This document shows, piece by piece, positions 1 to 9,995 of a stretch of DNA of 64,000 bases. Origin of the DNA: Rhabdophis nuchalis. Lineage: Eukaryota > Chordata > Lepidosauria > Squamata > Natricidae. The stretch covers positions 197,877,962 through 197,941,961 of the forward strand of contig CM077644.1 in NCBI GenBank assembly GCA_039707465.1, in the 5' to 3' direction. Position 1 is the stretch's first letter. Each line of letters begins with the position of its first letter. The translations under genes and the position numbers were made by a program. The notes beneath the pieces are model-generated. The model did not search any database, was not told the origin of the DNA, and saw only the letters and a list, made by a program, of their open reading frames with translations.

Positions 1-1029
1 CTATCCCTGTTAATAACAGCCTCTAATTAAGATGTCCATTAAAAGTCCACAATGTTAATTTAATGGAAAAATTCCAATAGAGTTCCATTAGGCTCTTTCT
101 GTTAGCTTAACATTACACAAGTTTCTGTAATACCATAATTAGACATTACTATGGAAAAGAATATTATACAATTATAATTGGCCATTATTTAAAATTGAAA
201 GGAGTATTCCTTATCACTACTGCTTCATTTGTCATGAATGATAGATCTTTGAGATATTTGTAACATTTTGGGAACTGGATGTCACATATCTAGGTTGACA
301 AATAAAATTCCATTCATTCTACAGATAGGTGCCCTTAGCAATTAATTCCTTCATAATACAAAGACAAGTTTAGTTTTATCTGAAAAAAAAAGTCTCACAA
401 GAATTTGAGATTACAGAATGAGGTAAAAGTGATATCCATTTCCTCAAAATTGCATTTATCAAATCTATTTAAAGTACTCACAGTTCAGAGTATCATGTAG
501 ATAACTGGATCAGAGAATGAACACTGGAAGGGGATATTTAGTCTCGAGTTCAACCCCCTGTTGACATAATGAAGTAACATTTTCTCTTTTTTTTAAAGCT
601 TAAGGGAAGGTGGACAGTATATACAATTCTGATTAAGTTCCATTTTCATAAGAGTCTAGTATAGTCTAAGTTATAGCATGACAATTTAAATCTGTCTCAA
701 TCCCTTCCTGTTTTTATATATTTCTTATTTATGAAAACCTTCCTTTGTGTCCAGCGAAGCCTCACATGTTTTAGTAATGTTTCAGATTTCAGGTTTGAGG
801 TGACTTTGACATCCCTGAGGGAGGAGAGTCCAAAAATTTCAGCCAAACCTTTCCATGATTTTAGGAAAATTATTTTTTTACAAACAAAATAGGTGTGTTA
901 ATCCTAGCAGTGGCTTGAAATTAGCATACCATGATATGCTTATGTCAGTGTTCAGTGACCAAGTGGCCAAATTGTATAAATGTACTTGGCTGTATTTTAA
1001 ATGGTTTTTGGCCTTATCTGTCCCCATAT
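1..1029. other. Unassigned AT-rich sequence
   Basis: I see no gene, recognisable repeat or RNA here. It is AT-rich, and the short open frames have no recognisable motif. Confidence 0.6.
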
Positions 1030-1239
1030 AATTTATTTTATTTATTTATTTTATTAAATTTATACCCCGCCCTTCTCCTTGTTAGGACCCAGGGCGGCGC
1101 ACAGGCATTATTAAAACCACAAAAATACAATAAATATCAATTTAAAATATATTAAATTAGATTAACCCGTGCTAAAACCCATGTTAAAAACCTTCCCAAA
1201 TTATAATTTTTTTTTTTTTTTAAAGTCAGGAACAGGGGG

Positions 1240-3468
1240 CTATCCTAGGCCGGCTTGTTGAAATAAATACGTCTTAAGACGTTGGCGGAAGAGACGGAGG
1301 TCCGAGATAGTGCGAAGGTCGGGGGGTAGGTCGTTCCAGAGGGCCGGGCCTGCCACAGAGAAGGCCCTTCCCCTGGGTGTTGCCAACCGGCATTGCCCCG
1401 TCGACGGCACCCGGAGAAGGCCCTCTCTGTGGGAGCGGATCGGACTAAGGGATGTATGGGGCAGGAGGCGGTCTCGTATATAGCTAGGCCCCGAGCCATG
1501 GAACGATTTAAAGATGGTTGTCAACACCTTGAAGCGCACTCGAAAGGCCACAGGCAGCCAGTGCAGCTCGCGCAGGAGAGGTGTTACGTGGGTTTGCCTT
1601 GAGGCACCCATAATCACCCGCGCGGCCGCATTCTGCACTAACTGTAGCTTTCGAGTGCACCTCAAGGGGAGCCCCATGTAGAGAGCGTTGCAGTAATCCA
1701 GCCGGGATGTCACAAGCGCTTGAGTGACTGTGCGAAGGGCTCCCCGGTCCAGTAAGGGGCGCAACTGGCGTATCAGGCGTACCTGATAGAAGGCCCCCTG
1801 GCCACGGCCGCCACATGGTCCTCCATGGACAGCCGGGAATCGAGGAGGACACCCAAGTTGCGCGCCCTCTCCACGGGGGCCAGTTGTTCGCCCCCAATGG
1901 CCAGTGTTGGACTTAACTGGCTGAACCGGGGTGCCAGAAACCACAGCCACTCGGTCTTGGACGGGTTGAGTTTGAGTTTGTTACTACCCATCCAGATCCG
2001 TACGGCCTCTAGACACCGGGACAGCACTTCGACGGCATCGTTGGGGTGGTTTGGGGTGGATATGTACAACTGAGTGTCATCAGCGTACAGATGGTATTCC
2101 ACCCCAAAACCACGGATGATCTCGCCCAGCGGCTTCATATAGGTGTTGAACAGAAGGGGAGAGAGGACCGACCCCTGAGGGACCCCACATATGAGGGGCC
2201 TCGGGGACGACCTCTGCCCTCCTGCCAACACCCATTGCGACCGACCAGAGAGGTAGGATGAGAACCACCGTAGAACGGTGCCTCCCAACCCCAACCCCCC
2301 CAATCGGTGCAATAAGATACCATGGTCGATGGTATCAAAAGCCGCTGAGAGGTCTAATAGGACAAGGATAAAGGAACAACCTCTATCCCGTGCCCTCCAG
2401 AGATCATCAACCAACGCGACCAATGCCGTCTCGGTGCTGTGACCGGGCCGGAAGCCGGACTGGCGCGGGTCTAGATAATCAACTTCCTCCAGATGTCGTG
2501 GAAACTGTTGAGCCACCACACTCTCAACAACCTTCACTAAAAAGTGAAGGTTGGAGACGGGACGATAGTTCTCTAATAAAGCCGGGTCCACGGATGGCTT
2601 CTTGAGGAGGGGCCTCACCACCGCCTCTTTCAAAACGGTGGGCAAGTACCCCTCACTCAGAGATGAATTCACAATGCCCTGGAGCCAGCCTCGTGTCACC
2701 TCCCAGGATGCCAGTACAAGCAAGGAGGGGCACGGGTCCAATAAACATGTGATGGCTCTAAGGTTCCTCCGCAACCTGTCCATAATCTCGGTAGTAACAA
2801 AGTCGAACTCCTCCCAAGGTGTTATCTCAAGACCAGCACCGGACGCCCCGACTGGGCCACTAGTGGAGGGCAACTCGTTCCGAATCTGAGTGATTTTGTC
2901 CTGCAGAAATACTCCAAATTCCTCTGCTCGACCCTGCAGAGGGGCTTCCCGCGGCCTCAAATGAAGGAGGGAGCGGATCACCCCAAACAGGGCGGCAGGG
3001 CGGTTTTCCGCGGACGCGATAAGGGTGGCACAATACTCACGTTTGGCCACTCTTAGCGCCACTAAGTAAGTCCTAATATGGTCTCTCACTAGTGTTCGGT
3101 CAGCTTCGGATCGAGAAGATCTCCACCTACTCTCTAGGCGTCTCTTGCGGCGTTTCATCTCCCGAAGCTCTTCGGTAAACCAAGGAGCCTGGGTGACTCG
3201 ACGCCGCATGAGAGGCCGCAAGGGCGCATCTCGGTCCAAGGCCCCCGTGGCCGCACTATACCACGCGGCCACTAGGTCCTCAGTCGAGCTGCGGGGCAGG
3301 GATACAGGTACTGGCCCAAGCTCCCTCTGGAACCTTTCCGGGTCCATCAGGCGCCTGGGGCGGAACCAACTTGGTGTTTCCGGTTCCGCCTCCCCGCGGT
3401 GAGGTGTGACGGTTGGAAAGTCTATCCGAAGGAGAGAGTGATCTGTCCATGACAAGGGTAAGATGACG
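1240..3468 (-). pseudogene. L2 LINE ORF2, C-terminal endonuclease end + reverse transcriptase (frameshifted)
   Basis: This encodes the end of the apurinic-type endonuclease (SWTDHSLL) followed by the reverse transcriptase. Visible RT motifs include LLKKPS, ENYRPVSNLHF, LLDLSAAFDTIDH, GVPQGSVLSPLLFN and YHLYADDTQLYIS, and the C-terminal ALWNDLPPDLR block is present. Reading is open from the insertion junction at 3468 to about 1798. There a run of five Gs (plus-strand C run, 1794-1798) replaces the six Gs of the nested copy and shifts the frame. The rest continues in a second frame to a stop at 1240. The open frame running past 3468 to 3620 belongs to the inserted element and is not part of this protein. 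Non-functional as it stands. Confidence 0.85.
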
Positions 3469-3560
3469 CGGCCGGAAGGAAGAGAGGTAGGCCACAAAGC
3501 CGGGACGCGGAAGATCGGCCGGCTGCGAGATGGGGCCGGGCCAGGAGAGCTACCATCGGG

Positions 3561-3587
3561 CCGCACGACCAGTGGCAGGTCGTGCGG
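3561..3587. other. Perfect 10-bp hairpin in the L2 5' region
   Basis: ccgcacgacc (3561-3570) and ggtcgtgcgg (3578-3587) are perfect inverted repeats around the 7-base loop agtggca. The hairpin lies about 90 bases inside the L2 5' end, so it would fold in the element RNA. Confidence 0.7.
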
Positions 3588-3649
3588 TCCTACCCTGGCC
3601 TGTGCCCGAAATATCCCCAATCCCGATCGGCTTGTGTTGGCGAGGACTG

Positions 3650-3968
3650 CTCATAAGGGAGGCTGGAAGAGAAGGCTGGTGAGAGAAGGTGTGGAAGGTG
3701 TGGAAGTTTGGAAGGAAGGTGTTGTTGGAGGAGTTGGAGGAAGGAGATGGAGAAGGAAGGAGAAGGCGAAGGAGAAAGAAAGAAAGAAATGGAGAAGGAG
3801 AGAGAAGAAGAGGAGGAGAGAGGAGGAGAGAGAAAGAAGGAGAAAGAATGAGAGAGATGGAAGGAGCGATGGACGGAGATCGAGAGAGATGGACGGAGAT
3901 GGTGATGAGATGGAGATGGGAAGGAGTTGGAGATGGTGGAAATGGAAGAAGGAGAAGGAGAAAATTTG
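3650..3968 (+). repeat. Purine-rich (GA) low-complexity tract in the L2 5' region
   Basis: About 300 bases almost entirely A and G on the plus strand, made of irregular GGA, GAAA and GAGA words. It is open in several frames and gives Arg/Glu/Lys-rich translations (or Ser/Phe/Leu-rich ones on the other strand), which is a composition effect. I do not call these frames genes. It lies between the L2 5' end and the ORF. Confidence 0.75.
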
Positions 3969-4225
3969 AACATGTATGCTGGTTGAGCAGTCTGGCGTGG
4001 AACATCTGCAGCCGCTTTGTGGAATGGTGGACCTGGCCGAGGACGACCCGGGAAGAGCTTTTAACATCTGTAACATCTTGGAGTGAGTGCACGGGACTGG
4101 AGGAGGTTGGCTGATAATATCTGGGCCATTAGAGGGCAGTATCTTACATCAGGCCGCATGATGGACTAATTAGCCATGCGGCACTAAATACGAACTAAGC
4201 CCCTTTTGGTCGGAAGGACAGATGG

Positions 4226-7200
4226 ATGGGGCCTGTAATGGGACTGGATTCGATCTCCCCATCCATAAGACTCTGGATTCTGACTTTACCCCCCATCCTG
4301 AAATATATCCTTGCACTTAGCCACTTTATCTGCTTTTCGGACTTGTGTTTTTTGCCTTCCTGGACTTGGACTGCCTCGGGGGCTTTTATCATGTACTCTA
4401 GGCGCGACCTCTTTGGCCTGCGGGAGTCTCCCCTCTCGCAGGCCTGGCCCTCCTGTCTAACACGGGCCCACCTCGATGACGGATTGATTATTCCTGAGAG
4501 GTGGGCGAAGCGCAGGTTGAGGGGGTTTTTAGGGAGGTTTTTAATTCGGATTTTAGGGGGTTCCAGGGAGGAGGGGAAAAATAGTCCAGGGAGGGGACAG
4601 CAATTGAGGCCGGCGGGCGGAAATAGGGAAACGGAGGAAGGGGAGGGGGGGGTCATTTCCTTGGTGGCTTTTTCCATCGATTCGGTCTTGGGGAGGGGCA
4701 GGGGCGGAGGGAGACGAAATGGCCATCATCGGTTGGAAGACCGTGGCCGCTGGATTCAGGCGGTCACGTGCTCCAACTCTCCGCTCTCCCATCGCAGACT
4801 AGGTGGGCAGGAATCACAGACCCGGGGCCTGAGGCTGATGTTATGCAACGCCAGGTCCGTGGTTCAAAAAGCCCCCCTCATTCGTGACCTTGTGTCAGAG
4901 GGGGACCCGGACCTGGTGGGTATAACGGAAACCTGGTTGGGCCACGAAGGGGGTATGCCCCTCGTGGACATGTGCCCACCAGGTTACCGTGCCTTCCATC
5001 AGCCAAGGGCCCTAGGGAGGGGTGGGGGGGTGGCGATTATCGTAAAGGAAGGTCTTGAACCGAGGGAGACCACAGTCCCTCAGACAACCGGGTGTGAATC
5101 TCTCTGCGTGAGATGGGGCCTAGGGAGGCAGTTGGGCGTGTTAGTTGTATACCTGGCTCCTCGCTATGCAACAACAGCCCTGCCCGAGCTCCTAGAGGTG
5201 ATAGTCGAGGCGGCAGTTGAGACCCCCAGACTGGTAGTCATGGGGGACTTTAACTTGCCGTCGGCAGGCAAAGCCTCTGGAGCAGCTCGGGAGTTCATGG
5301 CCTCCATGACGGCCATGGACCTGACCCAGGTAGTTTTAGGCCCCACTCATGAGGGAGGAAACACACTGGATTTCATCTTTGTCTCGGGACAGTGGAGTTG
5401 TGATCTGGGAATAGGGGACCTAGCCATCACTCCCTTGTCATGGACAGATCACGCTCTCCTTCGGCTGGACTTTCCAATCGCTACACCTCACCGCGGGGAG
5501 GCGGAACCGGATATTCCTATATGGTTCCGCCCCAGGCTTCTAATGGACCCGGAAAGGTTCCAGAGGGAGCTTGGGCCAATTCCTGTGACCCTGCCCCGCG
5601 ACTCGACTGAGGACCTAGTGGCCGCATGGTTAAGTGCGGCTGCGGGGGCCTTGGACCGAGTCGCGCCCTTGCGGCCTCTCTTGCGGCGGCGAATCACCCA
5701 GGCTCCTTGGTTTACCGAGGAGCTTCAGGGGATGAAACGCCACAAGAGATGCCTAGAGAGCAGATGGAGATCCTCTCGCTCCGAAGCCGACCGAACACTA
5801 GTGAGAACCCATATTAGGGCTTACTTAGTGGCGATAAGGGTGGCCAAACGTGAGTATTGTGCCACCCTTATTGCATCCGCAGATAACCGCCCTGCCGCCC
5901 TGTTTGGGGTGATCCGCTCCCTCCTTCATCAGAGGCCGCGGGAAGCCCCTCTGCAAGGGCGAGCAGAGGAATTTGGGATTTATCTGCAGGAGAAAATCAC
6001 TCGGATTCGGAATGAGCTACCCTCCATCGACAGTGGTCCTGTGGGACTGTCCGAGACTAGTCTTGAGGTTCCTTCTTGGGAGGAGTTTGACTTTGTTACC
6101 ACCGAGGATATGGACAGGTTGTCAAGGAAACTTAGGGCGACCACATGTTTATTGGACCCGTGTCCCTCCTGGCTTGTACTGGCATCCTGGGAGACGACAC
6201 GAGGCTGGCTCCAGGGCATTGTCAACGCATCTTTGAGTGAGGGGTCCTTGCCTGCCGTCTTGAAAGAGGCGGTAGTGAGGCCCCTCCTCAAGAAGCCGTC
6301 CCTGGACCCAGCTTTATTAGAGAACTATCGTCCGGTCTCCAACCTTCACTTTTTGGTGAAGGTTGTCGAGAGTGTGGTAGCCCAACAGTTTCCGCGACAC
6401 CTGGAGGAAGTTGATTATCTAGACCCGCGCCAGTCCAGCTTCCGACCCGGTCACAGCACCGAGACGGCATTGGTCGCGTTGGTTGATGATCTCTGGAGGG
6501 CGCGGGATAGAGGTTATTCCTCTATCCTAGTCCTATTAGACCTCTCGGCGGCTTTTGATACCATCGACCATGGTATCCTATTGCACCGACTGGGGGGGTT
6601 GGGGTTGGGAGGCACCGTTTTGCGGTGGTTCTCATCCTACCTCTCTGGTCGGTCGCAATATGTGTTGACGGGAGGGCAGAGGTCGACCTCGAGGCCTCTC
6701 TTATGTGGGGTTCCTCAGGGGTCGGTCCTCTCGCCCCTCCTTTTCAACACATATATGAAGCCGCTGGGTGAGATCATCCATGGTTTTGGGGTGGAGTACC
6801 ATCTGTACGCTGATGACACCCAGCTGTACATATCCACCCCAAACCACCCCAACGATGCCGCCGAAGTGCTGTCCCGGTGTTTGGAGGCCGTACGGATCTG
6901 GATGGGTGGTAACAAACTCAAGCTCAACCCTGCCAAGACTGAGTGGCTGTGGTTTCCGGCACCCCGGTTCAGCCAGATTCCACCAACTCTGGCCATTGGG
7001 GGCGAAACACTGGCCCCCGTGGAGAGGGCGCGCAATTTGGGTGTCCTCCTGGATTCCCGGCTGTCCATGGAGGACCATGTGGCAGCCGTGGCCAGGGGGG
7101 CGTTTCATCAGGTACGCCTGATGCGCCAATTGCGCCCCTTACTGGACCGGGCTGCCCTTCGCACAGTCACTCAAGCTCTCGTGACGTCCCGGCTCGACTA

Positions 7201-7654
7201 CTGTAATGCTCTCTACATGGGGCTTCCCTTGAGGTGCACTCGAAAGCTACAGCTAGTCCAAAACGCAGCCGCGCGGGTGATTATGGGAGCCACTAGATGC
7301 TCCCACATAACACCGATCCTGCGCGAGCTGCATTGGCTTCCTGTGGTTTTTCGAGTGCGCTTCAAGGTTTTGACAACTATCTTTAAAGCGCTCCATGGCT
7401 CGGGGCCTAGTTATATGCGAGACCGCCTCCTGCCCCATACATCCCTTAGACCGATACGCTCCCACAGAGAGGGCCTTCTCAGGGTGCCGTCGGCCGGACA
7501 ATGCCGACTGGCGACACCCAGGGGAAGAGCCTTCTCTGTGGCGGGCCCAGCCCTTTGGAATGACCTACCCCCTGAATTACGTACCATCACTGACCTCCGC
7601 CTCTTCCGCCAATGTCTTAAGACATATTTGTTTCAACAAGCCGGCCTAGCCTAA
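4226..7654 (+). CDS. L2 LINE ORF2: endonuclease-reverse transcriptase, intact
   Basis: A 1142-codon open frame without internal stops. Residues 1-200 are of low-complexity, non-conserved character and may be translated 5' UTR, so the true start could lie nearer the endonuclease. The endonuclease begins at LRLMLCNARS (residue 202). Its catalytic residues are visible: E235 in GITETW, D341 and N343 in MGDFNL, and D408-H409 in SWTDH. The RT carries LLKKPS, ENYRPVSN, D778 in SAAFDTIDH, GVPQGSVLSPLLFN, and D863-D864 in YADDTQLY. The protein ends with the family C-terminal block ALWNDLPPELR. Its expected role is target nicking and target-primed reverse transcription of its own RNA in the nucleus. 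All signature residues are present, so activity is possible but unproven. Confidence 0.87.
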   Translation: MGPVMGLDSISPSIRLWILTLPPILKYILALSHFICFSDLCFLPSWTWTASGAFIMYSRRDLFGLRESPLSQAWPSCLTRAHLDDGLIIPERWAKRRLRGFLGRFLIRILGGSREEGKNSPGRGQQLRPAGGNRETEEGEGGVISLVAFSIDSVLGRGRGGGRRNGHHRLEDRGRWIQAVTCSNSPLSHRRLGGQESQTRGLRLMLCNARSVVQKAPLIRDLVSEGDPDLVGITETWLGHEGGMPLVDMCPPGYRAFHQPRALGRGGGVAIIVKEGLEPRETTVPQTTGCESLCVRWGLGRQLGVLVVYLAPRYATTALPELLEVIVEAAVETPRLVVMGDFNLPSAGKASGAAREFMASMTAMDLTQVVLGPTHEGGNTLDFIFVSGQWSCDLGIGDLAITPLSWTDHALLRLDFPIATPHRGEAEPDIPIWFRPRLLMDPERFQRELGPIPVTLPRDSTEDLVAAWLSAAAGALDRVAPLRPLLRRRITQAPWFTEELQGMKRHKRCLESRWRSSRSEADRTLVRTHIRAYLVAIRVAKREYCATLIASADNRPAALFGVIRSLLHQRPREAPLQGRAEEFGIYLQEKITRIRNELPSIDSGPVGLSETSLEVPSWEEFDFVTTEDMDRLSRKLRATTCLLDPCPSWLVLASWETTRGWLQGIVNASLSEGSLPAVLKEAVVRPLLKKPSLDPALLENYRPVSNLHFLVKVVESVVAQQFPRHLEEVDYLDPRQSSFRPGHSTETALVALVDDLWRARDRGYSSILVLLDLSAAFDTIDHGILLHRLGGLGLGGTVLRWFSSYLSGRSQYVLTGGQRSTSRPLLCGVPQGSVLSPLLFNTYMKPLGEIIHGFGVEYHLYADDTQLYISTPNHPNDAAEVLSRCLEAVRIWMGGNKLKLNPAKTEWLWFPAPRFSQIPPTLAIGGETLAPVERARNLGVLLDSRLSMEDHVAAVARGAFHQVRLMRQLRPLLDRAALRTVTQALVTSRLDYCNALYMGLPLRCTRKLQLVQNAAARVIMGATRCSHITPILRELHWLPVVFRVRFKVLTTIFKALHGSGPSYMRDRLLPHTSLRPIRSHREGLLRVPSAGQCRLATPRGRAFSVAGPALWNDLPPELRTITDLRLFRQCLKTYLFQQAGLA

Positions 7655-7823
7655 CCTCCCATGGGGACTTTTAGGTAGTTTTAAATTGGGTTTTTAAAAT
7701 TTGGTTTTAGCGCAGGATAGGTTATTTAATAGTTTTTTAAATTATATTTATTGTATTTTGTATGTTTTTAAATTTTCCTGTGCGCCGCCCTGGGTCCTTC
7801 TTGGAGAAGGGCGGGATATAAAT

Positions 7824-7883
<60 letters not shown>

Positions 7884-7884
7884 A

Positions 7885-8131
7885 TCCCCTGTTCCGAGAT
7901 CACTAATCCAGTGTCCAGAGACAAAAATCAGATCCAGCGTGTGTCCTCCCTCGTGAGTGGGGCCCTGAACTACTTGGGTCAGGTCCATGGCCGTCATGGA
8001 AGCCATGAACTCCCGAGCTGCCTCGGATGTTTCGGCCGCCGATGGCAGGTTAAAGTCCCCCATGACTATAAGTCTGGGGGTCTCCACCGCCATCGCGGCG
8101 ATCACCTCTAGTAGCTCGGGCAGGGCTGCTG
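7885..8131 (-). pseudogene. L2 LINE endonuclease fragment (5' piece of the split element)
   Basis: About 80 codons of L2 endonuclease on the minus strand, with the MGDFNLP motif and the DLTQVVQGPTHEGG block. It ends at ...ISDLGTGD, where the tail of the inserted L2 begins. The FIYLFIYLFI run that follows in the same frame is only the translated (TTTA)n tail of that insertion. The upstream end at about 8131 abuts unrelated sequence, so the copy is 5'-truncated within the endonuclease. Confidence 0.85.
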
Positions 8132-8431
8132 AATATTCACCAAAGCAGGAGGTAATATTTTCCTAGAACTATTTCTTATAATATTAGGCACTTATATCTT
8201 TCTATTGTATATAAGATAATTTTGGAACAATAGTTTGTGATCCATAGTATTTTCTTTCATTTTTTTTTCCAGAACTAAAGAAAAATCTCACTGTGATTTC
8301 AATTAGAACCTTCGGTGAATATTCTTTGAAAGAAGAATTTGTGATTCATATTAGAATGGAGAAAGATATTGTAAATCTCTTCAATGACTATGTGTGGACA
8401 TGTACATATGCACACAGGAATGTATGTATGT
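8132..8431. other. Unassigned spacer
   Basis: AT-rich flank between the L2 nest and the SINE. Nothing recognisable. Confidence 0.5.
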
Positions 8432-8727
8432 GGGATGTAGTGGCTCAGTGGCTAAGACACTGAGCTTGTCTATCAGAAAGGTTGCCAGTTCAGTGGTTCG
8501 AATCCCTAGCACCATGTAATGGAGTGAGCTAAGTAGAAAAATAGAAACCACCTTTGGTGGGAAGGTAGCAGCTTTCCATGTTTCTTCAGCATTTAGTCAT
8601 GCTAGCCACATGACCATGGAGATGTTTTGAGACAGCACTGGCTCTTTGGCTTTGAAACAGAGATGATCACTGCCCCCTAGAGTCAGGAATGACTAGCACA
8701 TATGTACAAGGGAAACCTTTACATTTA

Positions 8728-8732
<5 letters not shown>
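8432..8732 (+). mobile_element. Sauria-type SINE (tRNA head, Bov-B-like tail)
   Basis: A plus-strand squamate SINE. The tRNA-derived head has an A box (tggctcagtgg, 8441-8451) and a perfect B box (ggttcgaatcc, 8495-8505) for RNA polymerase III. The body has the family's ccacctttggtgggaaggta segment. The 3' part (gagtcaggaatgactagcac, aaacctttaca) resembles the Bov-B LINE end that supplies its reverse transcriptase. It runs into the (GTAT)n array. Confidence 0.85.
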
Positions 8733-8760
<28 letters not shown>

Positions 8761-8807
8761 TGTATGTATGTATGTATGTATGTATGTATGTATGTATTTA
8801 TTTATGT
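8733..8807. repeat. (GTAT)n microsatellite
   Basis: About 17 tetranucleotide units following the SINE 3' end, probably expanded from its tail. The MYVCMYVC open frame through it is an artefact. Confidence 0.95.
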
Positions 8808-9995
8808 ATGTAGATAGGTACCATGGGAAGGTAGTATGCATAATGAAAGAAGGTTTGGAAGGTCCTGTTCTACCTTCTTGTGGATTTTGCAATCAATCTG
8901 CACCTCATTTAACTCAAACAGTAACAATGATTTATATGATCAGGAATGCTGCACAGGCAGAATTTCCATTTGTGCAATTTTCTGCATCTTCATTCAGCTG
9001 AATGCAATTATACTTGGCTTTCCATTTGTATTTCCATCCACATGAGGAAGTTGGATAGACTGAGTTTGGGCTTGGGGCATGCATTCCAAGCTCCCCTCTT
9101 CACAGAGATTTTAAAAAAAACCTGAAGAGAACTTTCATCCTTCAGTAAATCAGTAAAAATTATTTCAATTCACTTTGGTGAGAATTTCTAGCTGCAATAT
9201 GTATTTATTTTGAATTAAGTAGAATCAGATGACAACCTTATATCCCCTTAAATAAGTTTAAGGCCGACTGACTTTAGAGCAATAGAATGCTAATTTTATT
9301 ATTGTAGAGGGGAGAAAAGGATTGGGATGAGAAAGTACAGTACAGATTCCAGGACCTTAGGAAATGTTCATTTCATTATTGGAATAGGGAAAAAGAAAAA
9401 AGAAAAATGGCATCAGGATCAAAACTTCAAACTAAGAATTAAAAATGAATAGAACACAAAGCCAAAGAAGAAACAATGGTATTGGATGAAATTATGCATT
9501 ATAAAGACATAAATTCTATTTAGACTAAGAATACTTTCACATAGCAGAATTGTCAATATTTTTATATGAAATAAGGAGGAAAAATAGTCATGCTGATCTA
9601 CAATTTAAGATTAGTTTTTCTTATAGCTCTAGGCCTGGACATATGAAGCACTTCTTTTCACTGCCATACTATATTGAAAGATGATTGGACAAAACAAATT
9701 TTATCTCTCTTCCAAATAAAATAAAATGCAAAGATCTGCCATCCTTGGCAGTTTCTTGTTTTAAAATTTTTATTATACTCTTTTGAATCACATTGCATAT
9801 TTAAACACTGCATTTCTGGTGTATTGTAATTTATAAGATGCCCTTCTCATTTAAAATTCTAGAAACATATTTCAACTAACATTTTTACTGTTACTGTGTG
9901 TGCAGCTTCTGCAGACACCAAAACACCAAAATTATAAAATATTTCTCCAACATATATCATCCTTAGGTGGTATATGTCTTGAATGATGTTATTGA
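8808..9995. other. Unassigned AT-rich sequence
   Basis: No recognisable gene or repeat. Short open frames lack conserved motifs. Confidence 0.5.

Larger units (their letters stand above)
3469..7884 (+). mobile_element. Full-length L2-clade LINE, intact ORF
   Basis: A plus-strand non-LTR retrotransposon of about 4.4 kb inserted head-to-head into the older L2. It consists of a GC-rich 5' region (3469-3650), a purine-rich tract (3650-3965), a long ORF (4226-7654), a short 3' UTR ending in GGGCGGGATATAAAT, and an (AAAT)n tail at about 7820-7884. The interrupted host codons read straight across the junctions (left flank ends gatgac or gatgacg, right flank begins cccctgttcc), so the insertion made no obvious target-site duplication. 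Intact coding implies a younger age than the frameshifted host copy. Confidence 0.88.
1030..8131 (-). mobile_element. Older L2-clade LINE, 5'-truncated, split by a nested L2
   Basis: This is a minus-strand non-LTR retrotransposon in two pieces, 1030-3468 and 7885-8131. The piece at 7885-8131 encodes endonuclease residues including the MGDFNLP motif and ends at ...SDLGTGD. The piece ending at 3468 resumes with VILPLSWTDH, exactly where the homologous plus-strand copy continues, so the two are halves of one element. The 5' end is truncated inside the endonuclease at about 8131. The 3' end carries the family terminus (GGGCGGGGTATAAAT on the minus strand) and an A/T-rich tail at 1030-1060. I found no convincing target-site duplication. 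The L2-clade call rests on the RT motifs RPGHSTETALVALVDDL and YHLYADDTQLYIS. Confidence 0.88.

Noticed and set aside
3463..4114. Charged (Arg/Glu/Lys) open frames and their Ser/Phe/Leu antisense
   Set aside because: Several frames on both strands are open at once because the tract is purine-only, so this is composition and not selection.
8432..8510. Stand-alone tRNA gene
   Set aside because: A and B boxes are present, but the sequence continues into a SINE body and the cloverleaf is not maintained.
8732..9001. MYVCMYVC open frame
   Set aside because: Translation of the (GTAT)n microsatellite.
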